Of a DNA stretch of 64,000 bases, positions 34,201 through 43,099 are shown one piece after another; position 1 is the stretch's first letter; each line of letters opens with the position of its first letter. The notes under the pieces were generated by a model. It saw only the letters and a program-made list of their open reading frames with translations, ran no database searches and was not told where the DNA came from. Origin of the DNA: Pseudomonas cichorii. GTDB lineage: Bacteria; Pseudomonadota; Gammaproteobacteria; Pseudomonadales; Pseudomonadaceae. Position numbers and translations under genes: made by a program. The stretch is taken from contig NZ_BLVZ01000008.1 in NCBI RefSeq assembly GCF_015471405.1, positions 62,001 through 126,000 on the forward strand, in the 5' to 3' direction.

Positions 34201-37200
34201 CAGCATGTTGATCAAGGCTTCGTGGGCATTTTCGGCTTCACTGAAGAATCGCTCGCTGACCGCAAGGCTGCTTTCTTCCACGGCGCCATAAAGGTCAAGC
34301 AAGGCCTCGCACAGCTCATCGACCTGAGGCAGGTCCGCCAGATGGGCGCCATGGCCAAGCGTGGTCAACTCATCCAGGAGCGCACTCAGTTCCTGCCGTT
34401 CTCCCGGGTGCTCACGCCAACGCTGCAACAGGTTCTCGGCATCCAGAACGATGTCCATGCCTTCGGCCAGGAAAGTGGCGATCAGCTTGGGGTTGTGTTT
34501 GATTCGCAAGCCGCTGTCCGACTCACGCAATGCAATCGTCAACCGCTCATTGAGCAGCGTATGGGCCGCCTCGATCAACTTGGCCGCGCCCGGAATCTCG
34601 GCCAGCGGCTTGCTCTCCAATTGCTCAAGCCCCTTGCGCAACAAGGGCTCGGCATTGCGCAGCAACTTGAGTTCGGGCGCGCCGATGGCGATCAGGTTGG
34701 CCTTGTACTCACGAACCAGTTGGTCCAGCGGGCTCGCCAGTTCGGCAATCGGCAAGACGCCGGCCATGTGCGCACTGCCTTTGAGAGTATGCAGCGAGCG
34801 CAACAAGGCATCGCTGATCGAAGGCGAAGCGCTTTGCGCTGCATGGTCGAGGAAGCGATTGAGCGCACCGAGGTGGCCATACGCTTCCTGACGGAAAATT
34901 TCCAGCAATTGCGGGTCGAGCTCTTCTGCGCCCTGGCCGGCCGTTTTCCTGACCTGTGGCGTTTCAAGGCCGTTGGCCAGTGCATGAGCGCGGGCAGCCA
35001 GAATGTCGACATCGTTGCGCTGACGCTGTGCATCACCTGCAAAATCGCTGATGACCGAGGGCAGCAAGGCAAGCACTTGCGTCAGCAACTGCTGCACTTC
35101 CAGGCCCGGTATGACATCGCCTTCCAGCACCCGGTTGAGCAGGTTTTCCACCGACCAGGCCAGTTCGCTCAGCACCAGGGCGCGAACCATCCGCCCGCTG
35201 CCCTTCAAGGTATGGAAAGCCCGGCGCACTTCGGTCAATGCAGGGCTATCGTCGTTACCCGGATTGCCAAGCGAAGCAAACCATCGAGGCAGGTATTCAC
35301 GCAGCGCATCCAGCACTTCCTCGGTTTCTTCAAGAAAGACCTCGCGCAGTTCTTCGTCCACGGCCTCCTCATCCGCAGGCGGCGGCAACAGGCTGGCGGG
35401 CATGTTGCGGGCTGGCGGGTTGACGGCGGAAACCGGGCTGGCGAGGACCTGAGCGATGGTCTGCGTCGGGCTGACGAGCACTTGCCGATCATCCAGCTCC
35501 AGCAGTTCTTCCTGCGTAATGACTTCATCGAGCAGCGGCACGTCCAGCGTATCCGGTGCAGGCGAATAACCCAGCCGGGCGAGGCTTTGCTGGGCCAGAT
35601 CCAGAATCTGGTTACCCGGCGCCTCGTGATCCTCTCCCATGCGCTCCAGGTAATACTCAACGCCCGTCAGGGTATCGGCCAGGCAATCGAGCTGAGTCCA
35701 GGTGGGCCGGGTTTCGTCCACCAGCAATTGCTCGACGATGTATTCATTGCAAGCTGCCAGCAGGCTGGCCGCCCTGGCCAGAGGAATCATCGCCAGCGCG
35801 CCGCGCACCTGCGTCAGCAAGGCACACAGCGGTTCAAGTCGCTGGCGATCCCATTCGCCATCGATGTAATCGAGAATCACGTCTTTGGCCTGCTGCAAGA
35901 CCGTCCGCGCTTCGCGAATCACCAGTTGGTGAATCTGCATCAGATCGGTGGTGGGCAGGCGGCTGTCTTCCTGGCTGGTCTGCTCGGCAGTACCTATCAT
36001 CCCGGCCAGTGTCGACTCGACGTACAGCAACGCACCGGCCACATCCATCAATGCAGCGTCACTGGGCTCACGCTGCCCTTGAGCCAGGCCCTGAACCACC
36101 GACAACTGATCGATGATGACCTTGCGCGGCTGACCAAAACCAAGCACCGCCAAAGTATCGGCAATCTGACGCAACGGTGGCAGCAACGGATTGAGTTCGC
36201 TGACGTGCTGACGGTCGCCGCGCACGAAGACGTCCAGCCGCTCCTTGACCCGTACCAGCCCTTCGCACAGAGCAACGATCACCGAACGCATGGCATCGCG
36301 GTCCGGCCCGGCCATGCGGGCGCGCTCTTCATTGACCACGTCGTTGCCGGGCAAAGCCTCGGCCAACGCATATTGGTCCTTGAGGTCCTGCATCTTCGGT
36401 GCCTGGCTGTCGGACTTGGCAATGTAGAACAGCAGGCTTTTCAGCAACTCTTCAGGCGCGGGCTGGTTGATGCCGTCGATCCCCTGCTCCAGCAGGCGCT
36501 TGAGCTCCTTGTCAGCGTCCTTCAGCAGGCTGCGCAGCGCAGGGCTGTTGGTAAAGTTGCCACTGACCATGGTTTCGACCAGAGCCGACGTGATTCGCCA
36601 CAACGCACCAAGGGGTGCGTCTTCACACAACAGCTCAAGACGGGCAAACACCTTGGCCATGAAACCCAACTGGGTCTGTACATCCTGCTCACGCATCAAC
36701 CCCACCAGTGCTGTTTGCAGGGTTTGACGCAACTTGCGCAGCAGTTCAGGCAATTCCGGGGTATTACGCTGGGCCAGTATCTCGGCATCGAGCGGCGGGA
36801 CGTTGACCAGTTGCGGGGCGAACAGGCTGGTTTCAGACAGCAGACTTTCGCCACGGGCGCTGCGCAAGTCGTTGAGCAGCGGCAAGACCACCAGCGGCAG
36901 ATCCCGTCGTGCGGAATGAACGCGCTCCAGATAGGCCGGCAATTGCGTCATGGCCTGATCCAGCAACTGCATGGACTCGGCCTGCTGCGTGACACGATTT
37001 TGTTGAAGGGCCAGAACCAGTTGTTCGATTTCCTCGGCGAGCAAGGCCGCGCCATAGAATTCGATCATCTGCAGGCTGCCGTGGACCTGATGCACAAGGT
37101 TCAGGCATTCATCCAGGGCAACCGTGTTCGCTGGCTCGCTGGCGAATTCGTCCAACGCCTGTCGGGCCTGCCTGAGTGTTTCGGCTATTTCGCCCTTGAG

Positions 37201-37236
37201 CCATTCCAGAGCGACATAATCGCGGCGATCAGCCAT
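31243..37236 (-). CDS. chpA: ChpA-type hybrid histidine kinase/response regulator of type IV pilus chemosensing
   Basis: 1997 residues. An N-terminal degenerate Hpt-like unit ('LVHQVHGSLQM', His49) is followed by four clear Hpt domains with HTLKGS/HTLKGG motifs near residues 673, 814, 1120 and 1270. Then come a CheA-type dimerisation and ATPase core ('LEHMLRNAVDHGLE', 'SDDGSGVD', 'GRGVGMDVVHAEVKQLGGS'), a CheW-like domain, and a C-terminal receiver ('VMVVDDSVTVRK', phospho-Asp in 'VMLLDIEMPRMDGFE'). It phosphorylates PilG and PilH to control pilus extension, retraction and cAMP. P. aeruginosa ChpA is longer (about 2470 residues, eight Xpt modules), so this copy has fewer modules. Confidence 0.93.
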   Translation of the reverse strand: MADRRDYVALEWLKGEIAETLRQARQALDEFASEPANTVALDECLNLVHQVHGSLQMIEFYGAALLAEEIEQLVLALQQNRVTQQAESMQLLDQAMTQLPAYLERVHSARRDLPLVVLPLLNDLRSARGESLLSETSLFAPQLVNVPPLDAEILAQRNTPELPELLRKLRQTLQTALVGLMREQDVQTQLGFMAKVFARLELLCEDAPLGALWRITSALVETMVSGNFTNSPALRSLLKDADKELKRLLEQGIDGINQPAPEELLKSLLFYIAKSDSQAPKMQDLKDQYALAEALPGNDVVNEERARMAGPDRDAMRSVIVALCEGLVRVKERLDVFVRGDRQHVSELNPLLPPLRQIADTLAVLGFGQPRKVIIDQLSVVQGLAQGQREPSDAALMDVAGALLYVESTLAGMIGTAEQTSQEDSRLPTTDLMQIHQLVIREARTVLQQAKDVILDYIDGEWDRQRLEPLCALLTQVRGALAMIPLARAASLLAACNEYIVEQLLVDETRPTWTQLDCLADTLTGVEYYLERMGEDHEAPGNQILDLAQQSLARLGYSPAPDTLDVPLLDEVITQEELLELDDRQVLVSPTQTIAQVLASPVSAVNPPARNMPASLLPPPADEEAVDEELREVFLEETEEVLDALREYLPRWFASLGNPGNDDSPALTEVRRAFHTLKGSGRMVRALVLSELAWSVENLLNRVLEGDVIPGLEVQQLLTQVLALLPSVISDFAGDAQRQRNDVDILAARAHALANGLETPQVRKTAGQGAEELDPQLLEIFRQEAYGHLGALNRFLDHAAQSASPSISDALLRSLHTLKGSAHMAGVLPIAELASPLDQLVREYKANLIAIGAPELKLLRNAEPLLRKGLEQLESKPLAEIPGAAKLIEAAHTLLNERLTIALRESDSGLRIKHNPKLIATFLAEGMDIVLDAENLLQRWREHPGERQELSALLDELTTLGHGAHLADLPQVDELCEALLDLYGAVEESSLAVSERFFSEAENAHEALINMLDQVAAGQDVDPRPECIRALHELLDEALDPSAMGLIKSDGARAPSITEFNAATAQLANETPSAEPPGLDDEIVEIFLEEAVDILDSAGHALTRWLDDPESSLPLPSLQRDLHTLKGGARMADIVPVAALGHELEVLYEGLIDRRYSYSPELAGLLRASHNHLARMLEQLQNHHRLTDPAPLIEAIVSFRQGTFVTAGSDAGMASGPLEPQAEDAAERDPELLEIFLEEGFDLSESSGAALARWQADPQNLLEVENLLRDLHTLKGGARMVEIAPIGDLAHELESLYEGLSRGEMQPSPLMLSLLQSGHDVLVDMLDAVRADKPLPSAALLIENIQKLASLDPVVHTSIIEAPEPAPMVAPPSVPGNTEPEGERSGPEMVKVAAEQLETLVNLAGETSIFRGRIEQQIIDTQVTLVEMETTIERMRDQLRRLDMETQGRILSRNQVQAERLGYEEFDPLEMDRHSQLQQLSRALFESASDLLDLKETLGSRARDAKTLLQQQAKVNTDLQEGLMRTRMVPFERLVPRLRRVVRQVASQLHKNVVFDVGNADGEMDRTILERMVAPLEHMLRNAVDHGLESTERRLAAGKPEQGHIQLNLMHEGGDIVIELSDDGSGVDIAAVRRKAIKRGMIQEDAQLSDDEVLPFILQAGFSTTEIITQISGRGVGMDVVHAEVKQLGGSIVIDSVPGQGTRFRIRLPYSVSVNRALMVQCGEEQYAVPLNTIDGIVQVMPNDLETCYQSSPPRYHYGGRSYELRYLGELLNGGQPRFAGQLQPLPVLLVHLQEQWLAVQVDALAGSREIVVKSLGPQFARVQGISGATILGDGRVIFILDLLAQIRALQSRSQTQQAQGLTAPAFSEIEHTRPLLVMVVDDSVTVRKVTSRLLERHGMRVLTAKDGIDAMSLLQEHTPDVMLLDIEMPRMDGFEVASQIRHDEQLKDLPIIMITSRSGQKHRDRAMAIGVNDYLSKPYQESVLLESIAHWSQVDV

Positions 37237-37344
37237 GAATCATCCTGCCTCTCATCAAACAAAACACAACATCATGAATTAAATGAAATTTCCGTTGGTT
37301 GCGAGACAGCGCGGGGTCAGGGACACAGCGCAATTTCTTACCAA

Positions 37345-39390
37345 TCAAGCCTGTTCATTTCTGGATGGCGGCAAGGTAAAACCTGATACCGAGCGGCGCA
37401 TTTCACTGGCCATTTTCGCCAGATTGCCAATGCTCTCTGCGGTCGCGGCAGTACCCGAGGTCGTTTGTGTCGTGGTTTGCTGAATCACGGTCATGGTCTG
37501 CGATATCTGCCCGGCAGACGACGCCTGCTGGCGAGCGGCATCGGTGATACTTTCGATCAGTTCGGCCAGGACTCTGGAAACGCCCTCGATCTCTTCCAGC
37601 GCCACACCGGCATCTTGCGCCAGCCGGGCGCCGCGCACCACTTCACTGGTGGTCTGCTCCATGGAGATGACCGCTTCATTGGTGTCGTTCTGAATGGCCC
37701 GCACCAGCGTCTCGATCTGCTTGGTGGCAGACGATGAGCGCTCGGCCAGGCGCTGTACTTCGTCGGCCACCACAGCAAAACCGCGTCCGGCATCGCCAGC
37801 CATGGACGCCTGAATTGCAGCGTTGAGGGCAAGAATGTTGGTCTGATCGGCAATGTCATCGATAAGGCTGACGATATCGCCAATTTCCTGCGAAGACTCG
37901 CCCAGACGCTTGATGCGCTTGGAGGTGTCCTGGATCTGCTCGCGGATGTTGTCCATGCCATGGATGGTGTTATGCACCACCTCGTTGCCCTTGTTGGCGA
38001 TGGTTACCGAGCGCTCTGCTACCGCTGAGGACTCCGAGGCATTGGCTGAAACCTGATCGATGGAAACCGCAATATCGGTGATCGCTGCCGAGGCGGCACT
38101 GATCTGCAACGCCTGATGCTCGGACGCTGCCGCCAGTTGCATCGCCGTGGTCTGGGTATCCTGAACCGCTGCCGCAACCTGCTCGGCAGTGAGGTTGATG
38201 GTGACCACCAGTTCGCGCAACTGATCGATGGAATAGTTGATGGAGTCAGCAATCGCCCCCGTGAAATCCTCGGTCACCGAAGCGGCCACGGTCAGGTCGC
38301 CATCGGCCAGGTTCTCGATTTCGTCGAGCAGCCGCATGATCGCGGTCTGGTTGCGCTCGTTCTTCTGGGCGGTTTCACGCAACTGGCGATTGGTTTCACG
38401 CACCATCACCAGACCGATGAGGATGATCGACATCAATGCCAGCAAGCCGAGCACATACTCGCCGATGGAGTTGGCCGAGCGGGTAGTCGCCAGGTTTTCC
38501 AGGCCGTTGGCCAGCACCGATGCTTCATCCAGCAGCGTCTGCGAAGTGTTGAAGATATTGCCGGACGCTTCACGCACCTGGAACAGCTCGGGAGAGGTTT
38601 CGAGAATCTCGTCGACGGAGCCGGAAACGAACTCGAAAAGCTCGGAGATTTCCGCAAGGCGCGCACGGGCATCGCGGTCCTCGACCTGGGCGATGCGCAT
38701 CGTTGGATTGCCTTCAAGCATACCGTTGAGCACCCGCCCGAACTGGCTGGCATCACGTCCGAAAGCATCGGCGGCCTGCACGGCGGTCTCATCGCCAGAC
38801 AACACGGTATTCACCGCGCCGAGAATTCTTTCCGCCAACAACGCCTGGCGTTGCGCCAAGACAACCTGACTGGCCGGAGCATGGCTCTTGAGCAGGATTT
38901 CTACGACCTTCTCGTACTCGACCTGCAATTGAGGGATGGTTTCGGACAAGGTAGCGGCTACTTGATGCAGGGACAGCACCGTCTGTTCGCTGGCCAGGAT
39001 CACATCGGCATTCTTGCGCAGGTTTTCCCAGTCGTTCTGTACGGTTCGCAGTTCCTCACGTACAGCCGAAGGCGCAGCCGGCAGCCCTGTGGCAGGGTCG
39101 CCTTTCTTCAGATAACCCCAACGCAGGTCGAAATCGTTGCGGGCATCGGTCAACAGCTTGAAGGCCTGGGCTTTGCCGGCAGCAGCCTCGGTGGCGTTCT
39201 TGGCAATGCGCTGGGACAACACGCGCAGCTCACCGGCATGCCCGATGTACTGCTTGTCGTAGTTCGACTGGGTATTGAGGTACGTGAAGTTGGCGAACAG
39301 CAAAATGATGAAAACGATAAGCGCCACGAACAACAGAATGATCTGCGCCCGGCTTTGTGCGCCTTCCAGTGACCTGCCAGTCATACTCAT
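37345..39390 (-). CDS. pilJ: Methyl-accepting chemoreceptor PilJ
   Basis: 681 residues. A first membrane helix ('[20 protein letters not shown]') is followed by a periplasmic PilJ-type sensor with two helical modules, a second helix near 310 ('[18 protein letters not shown]'), a HAMP domain, and a cytoplasmic signalling hairpin whose tip includes '[20 protein letters not shown]'. PilJ senses pilus retraction/PilA or surface contact and activates ChpA via PilI. It lies between pilI and chpA. The 108-base gap toward chpA carries no pilK, so no dedicated methyltransferase is encoded here. Confidence 0.95.
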   Translation of the reverse strand: MSMTGRSLEGAQSRAQIILLFVALIVFIILLFANFTYLNTQSNYDKQYIGHAGELRVLSQRIAKNATEAAAGKAQAFKLLTDARNDFDLRWGYLKKGDPATGLPAAPSAVREELRTVQNDWENLRKNADVILASEQTVLSLHQVAATLSETIPQLQVEYEKVVEILLKSHAPASQVVLAQRQALLAERILGAVNTVLSGDETAVQAADAFGRDASQFGRVLNGMLEGNPTMRIAQVEDRDARARLAEISELFEFVSGSVDEILETSPELFQVREASGNIFNTSQTLLDEASVLANGLENLATTRSANSIGEYVLGLLALMSIILIGLVMVRETNRQLRETAQKNERNQTAIMRLLDEIENLADGDLTVAASVTEDFTGAIADSINYSIDQLRELVVTINLTAEQVAAAVQDTQTTAMQLAAASEHQALQISAASAAITDIAVSIDQVSANASESSAVAERSVTIANKGNEVVHNTIHGMDNIREQIQDTSKRIKRLGESSQEIGDIVSLIDDIADQTNILALNAAIQASMAGDAGRGFAVVADEVQRLAERSSSATKQIETLVRAIQNDTNEAVISMEQTTSEVVRGARLAQDAGVALEEIEGVSRVLAELIESITDAARQQASSAGQISQTMTVIQQTTTQTTSGTAATAESIGNLAKMASEMRRSVSGFTLPPSRNEQA

Positions 39391-39438
39391 TAATCAGGCC
39401 CCCGCCTGGACCAACCGCGATTCGTGAAACAAAACACA

Positions 39439-39453
39439 CCCGGCAATGCCGGG
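39439..39453. terminator. Hairpin between pilI and pilJ
   Basis: CCCGGC-AAT-GCCGGG is a perfect 6-bp stem. On the minus strand it is followed by TGTGTTTTGTTT, resembling a weak intrinsic terminator within the pilGHIJ operon. It may set a step down in transcript level before pilJ or protect the 3' end of pilGHI messages. Confidence 0.5.
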
Positions 39454-39465
39454 CCGACCTGCCAC

Positions 39466-40005
39466 TTAAAATGCTACGTCCATGAAATCCGCAGATTGCG
39501 TCAGTGCCCATGGGCTGAACACCAGCCAGGCTTGCTCACGCAGGAATTGTCCACGAAGGAAAGGTGCAACCGCCATGTCAGGCACGCCAAACACTTCGGG
39601 CATCAGGCTCAATTGACTGAAATGCTGCATCCCGAAGACTTCATCCACCACCAGGCCTGCGAACACTTCCTGATACTCCACGACCAGCACACGCCGCTGC
39701 TTGCGCACTGGCGAAAGCTCGTAACCGAAGAAACCGCAAAGGTCCATGAGCGGCAACAGACGCCCGCGCAGATTGGCCATCCCGACCACCCAGGGCTTTA
39801 CGCCGGGCAACACCGCATAACGTGGTTCATGCAGAATTTCGGCGATTTCGCCCATGGGCGCGACAAAACGCTGCTCCCCCATGCGAAAGCCGATACCGCT
39901 CCAGTCCTGCTGGTGGGTTTCCTGCAAAGGGAGGCCGGCCGCCATGGAGCGGCACCGCTGGTCAATATCGAGCAGCAGTTCAAAGGCAGTACGTGACTCG
40001 ACCAT
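39466..40005 (-). CDS. pilI: CheW-like adaptor PilI
   Basis: 179 residues with a CheW fold: 'QQDWSGIGFRMGEQRFVAP' leads into the two beta barrels, 'GMANLRGRLLPLMDL' is the receptor-binding signature (GLxNLRGxxxP-like). It couples PilJ receptors to ChpA. Length equals the P. aeruginosa protein within a residue or two. It starts 14 bases after pilH ends, with GGAAAG upstream of the ATG, and is part of the pilGHIJ operon. Confidence 0.93.
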   Translation of the reverse strand: MVESRTAFELLLDIDQRCRSMAAGLPLQETHQQDWSGIGFRMGEQRFVAPMGEIAEILHEPRYAVLPGVKPWVVGMANLRGRLLPLMDLCGFFGYELSPVRKQRRVLVVEYQEVFAGLVVDEVFGMQHFSQLSLMPEVFGVPDMAVAPFLRGQFLREQAWLVFSPWALTQSADFMDVAF

Positions 40006-40019
40006 GGAAAGCCCGGCTA

Positions 40020-40385
40020 TCAGCCGGCCAGCACCGCGTTCAGGGTTTTCATCAGGGTTTCTTCATCCACCGGCTTGGTCAGGTAATCCCTGGCGCCCTG
40101 GCGCTTGCCCCAGACCTTGTCGGTTTCCTGATCCTTGGTGGTAATCATGATCACCGGGATCATGTTGGTGTCGGCATCCTTGGTCAGCTGGCGCGTAGCC
40201 TGAAAACCGTTGAGCCCCGGCATGACGATATCCATCAGCACGGCATCGGGCTTTTCCTGACGGGCCAACGCTACGCCATCGGCACCATTTTCAGCCTTCA
40301 GCACCTCATGGCCGTGTTTTTCCAGCATGCCGGTGAGTTTGTACATTTCTGTCGGCGAGTCATCGACGATCAATATTCGAGCCAT
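40020..40385 (-). CDS. pilH: Response regulator PilH
   Basis: 121-residue single receiver domain, starting 'MARILIVDDSPTEMYKLTGM'. The acidic pair DD, the phospho-accepting Asp in 'AVLMDIVMPGLNGFQ', the Thr in 'VIMITTKDQET' and the Lys in 'YLTKPVDEE' are all present. PilH opposes PilG in pilus control, probably acting on PilU-dependent retraction and as a phosphate sink. The ATG at 40383-40385 with GGGGAA upstream is preferred over one four codons earlier. Confidence 0.92.
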   Translation of the reverse strand: MARILIVDDSPTEMYKLTGMLEKHGHEVLKAENGADGVALARQEKPDAVLMDIVMPGLNGFQATRQLTKDADTNMIPVIMITTKDQETDKVWGKRQGARDYLTKPVDEETLMKTLNAVLAG

Positions 40386-40428
40386 GGTGTTCCCCATCAG
40401 GTTGCGAGCCCGCGATCAGACGCGAGCA

Positions 40429-40839
40429 TCACGATATTTGTTGTTCTACCGCAACGAAGCCAGGCACGTGAGCCTTGATAGCGTTCAGTAGTTCTTCCTT
40501 GCTGAAAGGCTTGGTCAAAAACTGGTCGGAACCGACGATCCGGCCCTTCGCCTTGTCGAACAACCCGTCCTTGGAAGAAAGCATGATGACTGGAGTCGAC
40601 TTGAAAGCCCTGTTGTTCTTGATCAGTGCACAGGTCTGATAGCCGTCCAGACGCGGCATCATGATATCGACGAATATGATTCGCGGATGGTTATCGGCGA
40701 TCTTTGCCAAGGCATCGAAGCCATCTATTGCAGTGATGACTTCACAACCGACGTTCTTGAGCAGCGTTTCGGCGGTACGGCGAACGGTCTTCGAGTCATC
40801 GATGACCATGACCTTCAATGCTGTGGCGTACTGTTCCAT
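40429..40839 (-). CDS. pilG: Response regulator PilG
   Basis: 136-residue receiver beginning 'MEQYATALKVMVIDDSKTVR'. The DD pair, phospho-Asp in 'IIFVDIMMPRLDGYQ', Ser in 'VIMLSSKDGLFDKAKG' and Lys in 'FLTKPFSKEEL' are intact. PilG promotes pilus extension and cAMP synthesis (through FimL/FimV and CyaB in P. aeruginosa). The start matches the 135-residue P. aeruginosa protein; an upstream in-frame ATG 27 codons earlier has no homology-like content. It is the first gene of the pil-chp cluster and divergent from gshB, with a shared 229-base promoter region. Confidence 0.93.
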   Translation of the reverse strand: MEQYATALKVMVIDDSKTVRRTAETLLKNVGCEVITAIDGFDALAKIADNHPRIIFVDIMMPRLDGYQTCALIKNNRAFKSTPVIMLSSKDGLFDKAKGRIVGSDQFLTKPFSKEELLNAIKAHVPGFVAVEQQIS

Positions 40840-41068
40840 ATGTGTTCTTCCGTCGCCGCAGCGATTTTCTGCGTGTTCTGCGTAGCACTGGAGCCGGATC
40901 GTAGCGTTTGGCTGACCCATGGGGCAGAAGACCGGATGCCGAGCCTTTTTAGCACACTCTCCAGACTCAATCCATAAAGCGCTGCCCCTTGACCCGAAGC
41001 AATCGGAGCGCCACCCTGACGCCTATTTCAAGGCCGTCATGGCCGTTATCGATCAGAGGATATTACCC

Positions 41069-42022
41069 ATGAGCGTTCGCTTAGGGATTGTCATGGACCC
41101 CATTGAGCGCATCTCCTATAAAAAGGACAGCTCGCTGGCCATGCTGCTTGCCGCACAGGAGCGTGGCTGGTCGCTGTTCTACATGGAGCAACAGGACCTG
41201 TACCAGAACGCTGGCCAGGCGCGCGCCCGGATGAAACCGCTCAAGGTCTTCGCCGACCCGGCACACTGGTTTGAACTGCAGGACGAAATCGACACCGGCC
41301 TTGACGATCTGGACGTGATCCTGATGCGCAAGGACCCGCCATTCGACATGGAATTCGTCTACACCACTTACCTGCTGGAACAGGCCGAGCGTGCAGGCGT
41401 GCTGATCGTCAACAAGCCTCAGAGCCTGCGTGACTGTAACGAAAAGCTGTTCGCCACCCTGTTCCCGCAATGCACTCCGCCAACGCTTGTCAGCCGTCGC
41501 CCGGACATTCTTCGTGAATTCGCCGCGCAGCACGGCGACGTGATCCTCAAGCCGCTGGACGGCATGGGCGGCGCGTCGATCTTCCGCCATCGCGCAGGCG
41601 ACCCGAACCTGTCGGTGATTCTGGAAACCCTGACCGCCCACGGCACCCAGCAAATCATGGCTCAGGGCTACTTGCCCGCCATCAAGGACGGCGACAAACG
41701 CATCCTGATGGTCGATGGCGAACCTGTGCCTTACTGCCTGGCGCGTATCCCGGCAGCAGGCGAAACCCGCGGCAACCTGGCCGCTGGCGGTCGTGGCGAA
41801 GCTCGCCCGCTGACGGAAAAGGATCGCTGGATCGCTGAGCAGATCGGCCCTACCCTGCGCGAAAAAGGCCTGATTTTCGTCGGTCTTGACGTGATTGGCG
41901 AGCATCTTACCGAAATCAACGTCACCAGCCCGACCTGTATCCGAGAAATCGACAATGCCTTCGGCACCAACATCGGCGGCTTGCTGATGGATGTGATCGA
42001 GAAGAAACTGCAAGCTCGGTAA
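41069..42022 (+). CDS. gshB: Glutathione synthetase GshB
   Basis: 317 residues, the usual length. It joins gamma-glutamylcysteine and glycine using ATP in the cytoplasm. The start 'MSVRLGIVMDPIERISYKKD' is diagnostic of proteobacterial GshB, and the ATP-grasp core shows 'ILKPLDGMGGASIFR' with later 'EINVTSPTCIREID' carrying metal ligands. The ATG at 41069 is chosen by homology; the frame is open 50 codons further upstream but that part resembles no GshB. Divergent from pilG. The gene order pilG/gshB/tonB/algH is conserved in pseudomonads. Confidence 0.96.
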   Translation: MSVRLGIVMDPIERISYKKDSSLAMLLAAQERGWSLFYMEQQDLYQNAGQARARMKPLKVFADPAHWFELQDEIDTGLDDLDVILMRKDPPFDMEFVYTTYLLEQAERAGVLIVNKPQSLRDCNEKLFATLFPQCTPPTLVSRRPDILREFAAQHGDVILKPLDGMGGASIFRHRAGDPNLSVILETLTAHGTQQIMAQGYLPAIKDGDKRILMVDGEPVPYCLARIPAAGETRGNLAAGGRGEARPLTEKDRWIAEQIGPTLREKGLIFVGLDVIGEHLTEINVTSPTCIREIDNAFGTNIGGLLMDVIEKKLQAR

Positions 42023-42030
42023 AAGTGCAT

Positions 42031-42078
42031 TTCGCGAATGAATTCGCTCCTGCCGCAGGAGCAAACTCATTCGCGAAG
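42031..42078. repeat. Inverted REP pair (REPIN)
   Basis: TTCGCGAATGAATTCGCTCC (42031-42050) and GGAGCAAACTCATTCGCGAA (42058-42077) face each other with a 7-base spacer, filling the gap between gshB and tonB. The hairpin can end the gshB transcript. Confidence 0.85.
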
Positions 42079-42121
42079 CAATAATGATGAAACGGATTTT
42101 GAACGAGACACTGAGCCGCCA

Positions 42122-43024
42122 ATGACATCCATGGCCAGAAACGACCTCCCCCTCGAACTGTCGACAGTGGGTGTGCGTCCAGCCGATCGTCTGGGCTTCA
42201 CCATAATGATCGCCGCGCTGATCCATGCCGCGGTGATTCTTGGTGTGGGTTTCACTTATGTAAAACCCGAGCAGATATCCCAGACGCTGGAAATCACTCT
42301 CGCCACCTTCAAAAGCGAGGAAAAACCCAAACAGGCGGACTTCCTGGCTCAGGACGACCAGCAAGGCAGCGGTACCCTGGACAAGGCCGAAACGCTCAAG
42401 ACCACGGAAATCGCGCCTTATCAGGACACCAAGGTCAACAAGGTGACACCACCACCGGCCAACAAGCCAGTGGAAAAACAGGAAGCACCGAAAACCGCTG
42501 TCGCCACCATCGCTCCTTCCCCGCAGCACACGACAGCCAAACGCGAAGAGGTCAAACCCGAACCTGCCGCCAAGGAAGCGCCGTCCTTCGACAGTTCGCA
42601 ACTGAGCAATGAAATTGCCAGCCTTGAGGCCGAACTCTCGGCCGAGCAGCAACTGTATGCCAAGCGACCGAAGATCCATCGCCTCAATGCGGCCTCGACC
42701 ATGCGCGACAAGGGCGCCTGGTACAAGGATGACTGGCGCAAGAAAGTCGAACGGGTCGGCAACCTGAACTACCCGGAAGAGGCGCGCCGCCAGCAGATCT
42801 ACGGCAACCTGCGGCTATTGGTCTCTATCAATCACGACGGCTCGTTGTATGAAGTGCTGATTCTGGAATCCTCAGGCCATCCTTTGCTGGATCAGGCCGC
42901 ACAACGAATTGTGCGTCTTGCAGCGCCATTTTCGCCGTTCACCGGCGATCTGGCTGACATCGATCGCCTGGAAATCATCCGCACCTGGAAGTTTGCACGG
43001 GGCGACAAGCTTTCGAGCAACTGA
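42122..43024 (+). CDS. Energy transducer TonB (TonB3-like)
   Basis: 300 residues. One N-terminal membrane helix (about 28-48, 'IMIAALIHAAVILGVGFTYV'), a long Pro/Lys/Glu-rich periplasmic linker ('KVTPPPANKPVEKQEAPKT'), then a C-terminal TonB fold ('YPEEARRQQIYGNLRLLVSI'). Start is the ATG at 42122; the ATG at 42131 is also possible. No exbB/exbD gene is adjacent. The place between gshB and algH corresponds to PA0406 (tonB3) of P. aeruginosa, which is linked to twitching motility rather than iron uptake; that parallel is knowledge plus inference. Confidence 0.85.
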   Translation: MTSMARNDLPLELSTVGVRPADRLGFTIMIAALIHAAVILGVGFTYVKPEQISQTLEITLATFKSEEKPKQADFLAQDDQQGSGTLDKAETLKTTEIAPYQDTKVNKVTPPPANKPVEKQEAPKTAVATIAPSPQHTTAKREEVKPEPAAKEAPSFDSSQLSNEIASLEAELSAEQQLYAKRPKIHRLNAASTMRDKGAWYKDDWRKKVERVGNLNYPEEARRQQIYGNLRLLVSINHDGSLYEVLILESSGHPLLDQAAQRIVRLAAPFSPFTGDLADIDRLEIIRTWKFARGDKLSSN

Positions 43025-43099
43025 TGGTTCCTTCACAAACTGGAAGGCTGCTATAACTGACAGTTGTCAGGCTTGCCCAGCAGCGCCACACTAAGGCTC

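Noticed and set aside
33937..37386. 1149-codon plus-strand open frame opposite chpA
   Set aside because: It is the antisense shadow of chpA, whose minus-strand protein shows full Hpt, kinase, CheW and receiver motifs. The plus-strand product has no recognisable domain.
40919..41068. N-terminal 50-codon extension of gshB
   Set aside because: No similarity to GshB, covers the pilG promoter, and the ATG at 41069 gives the exact family length.
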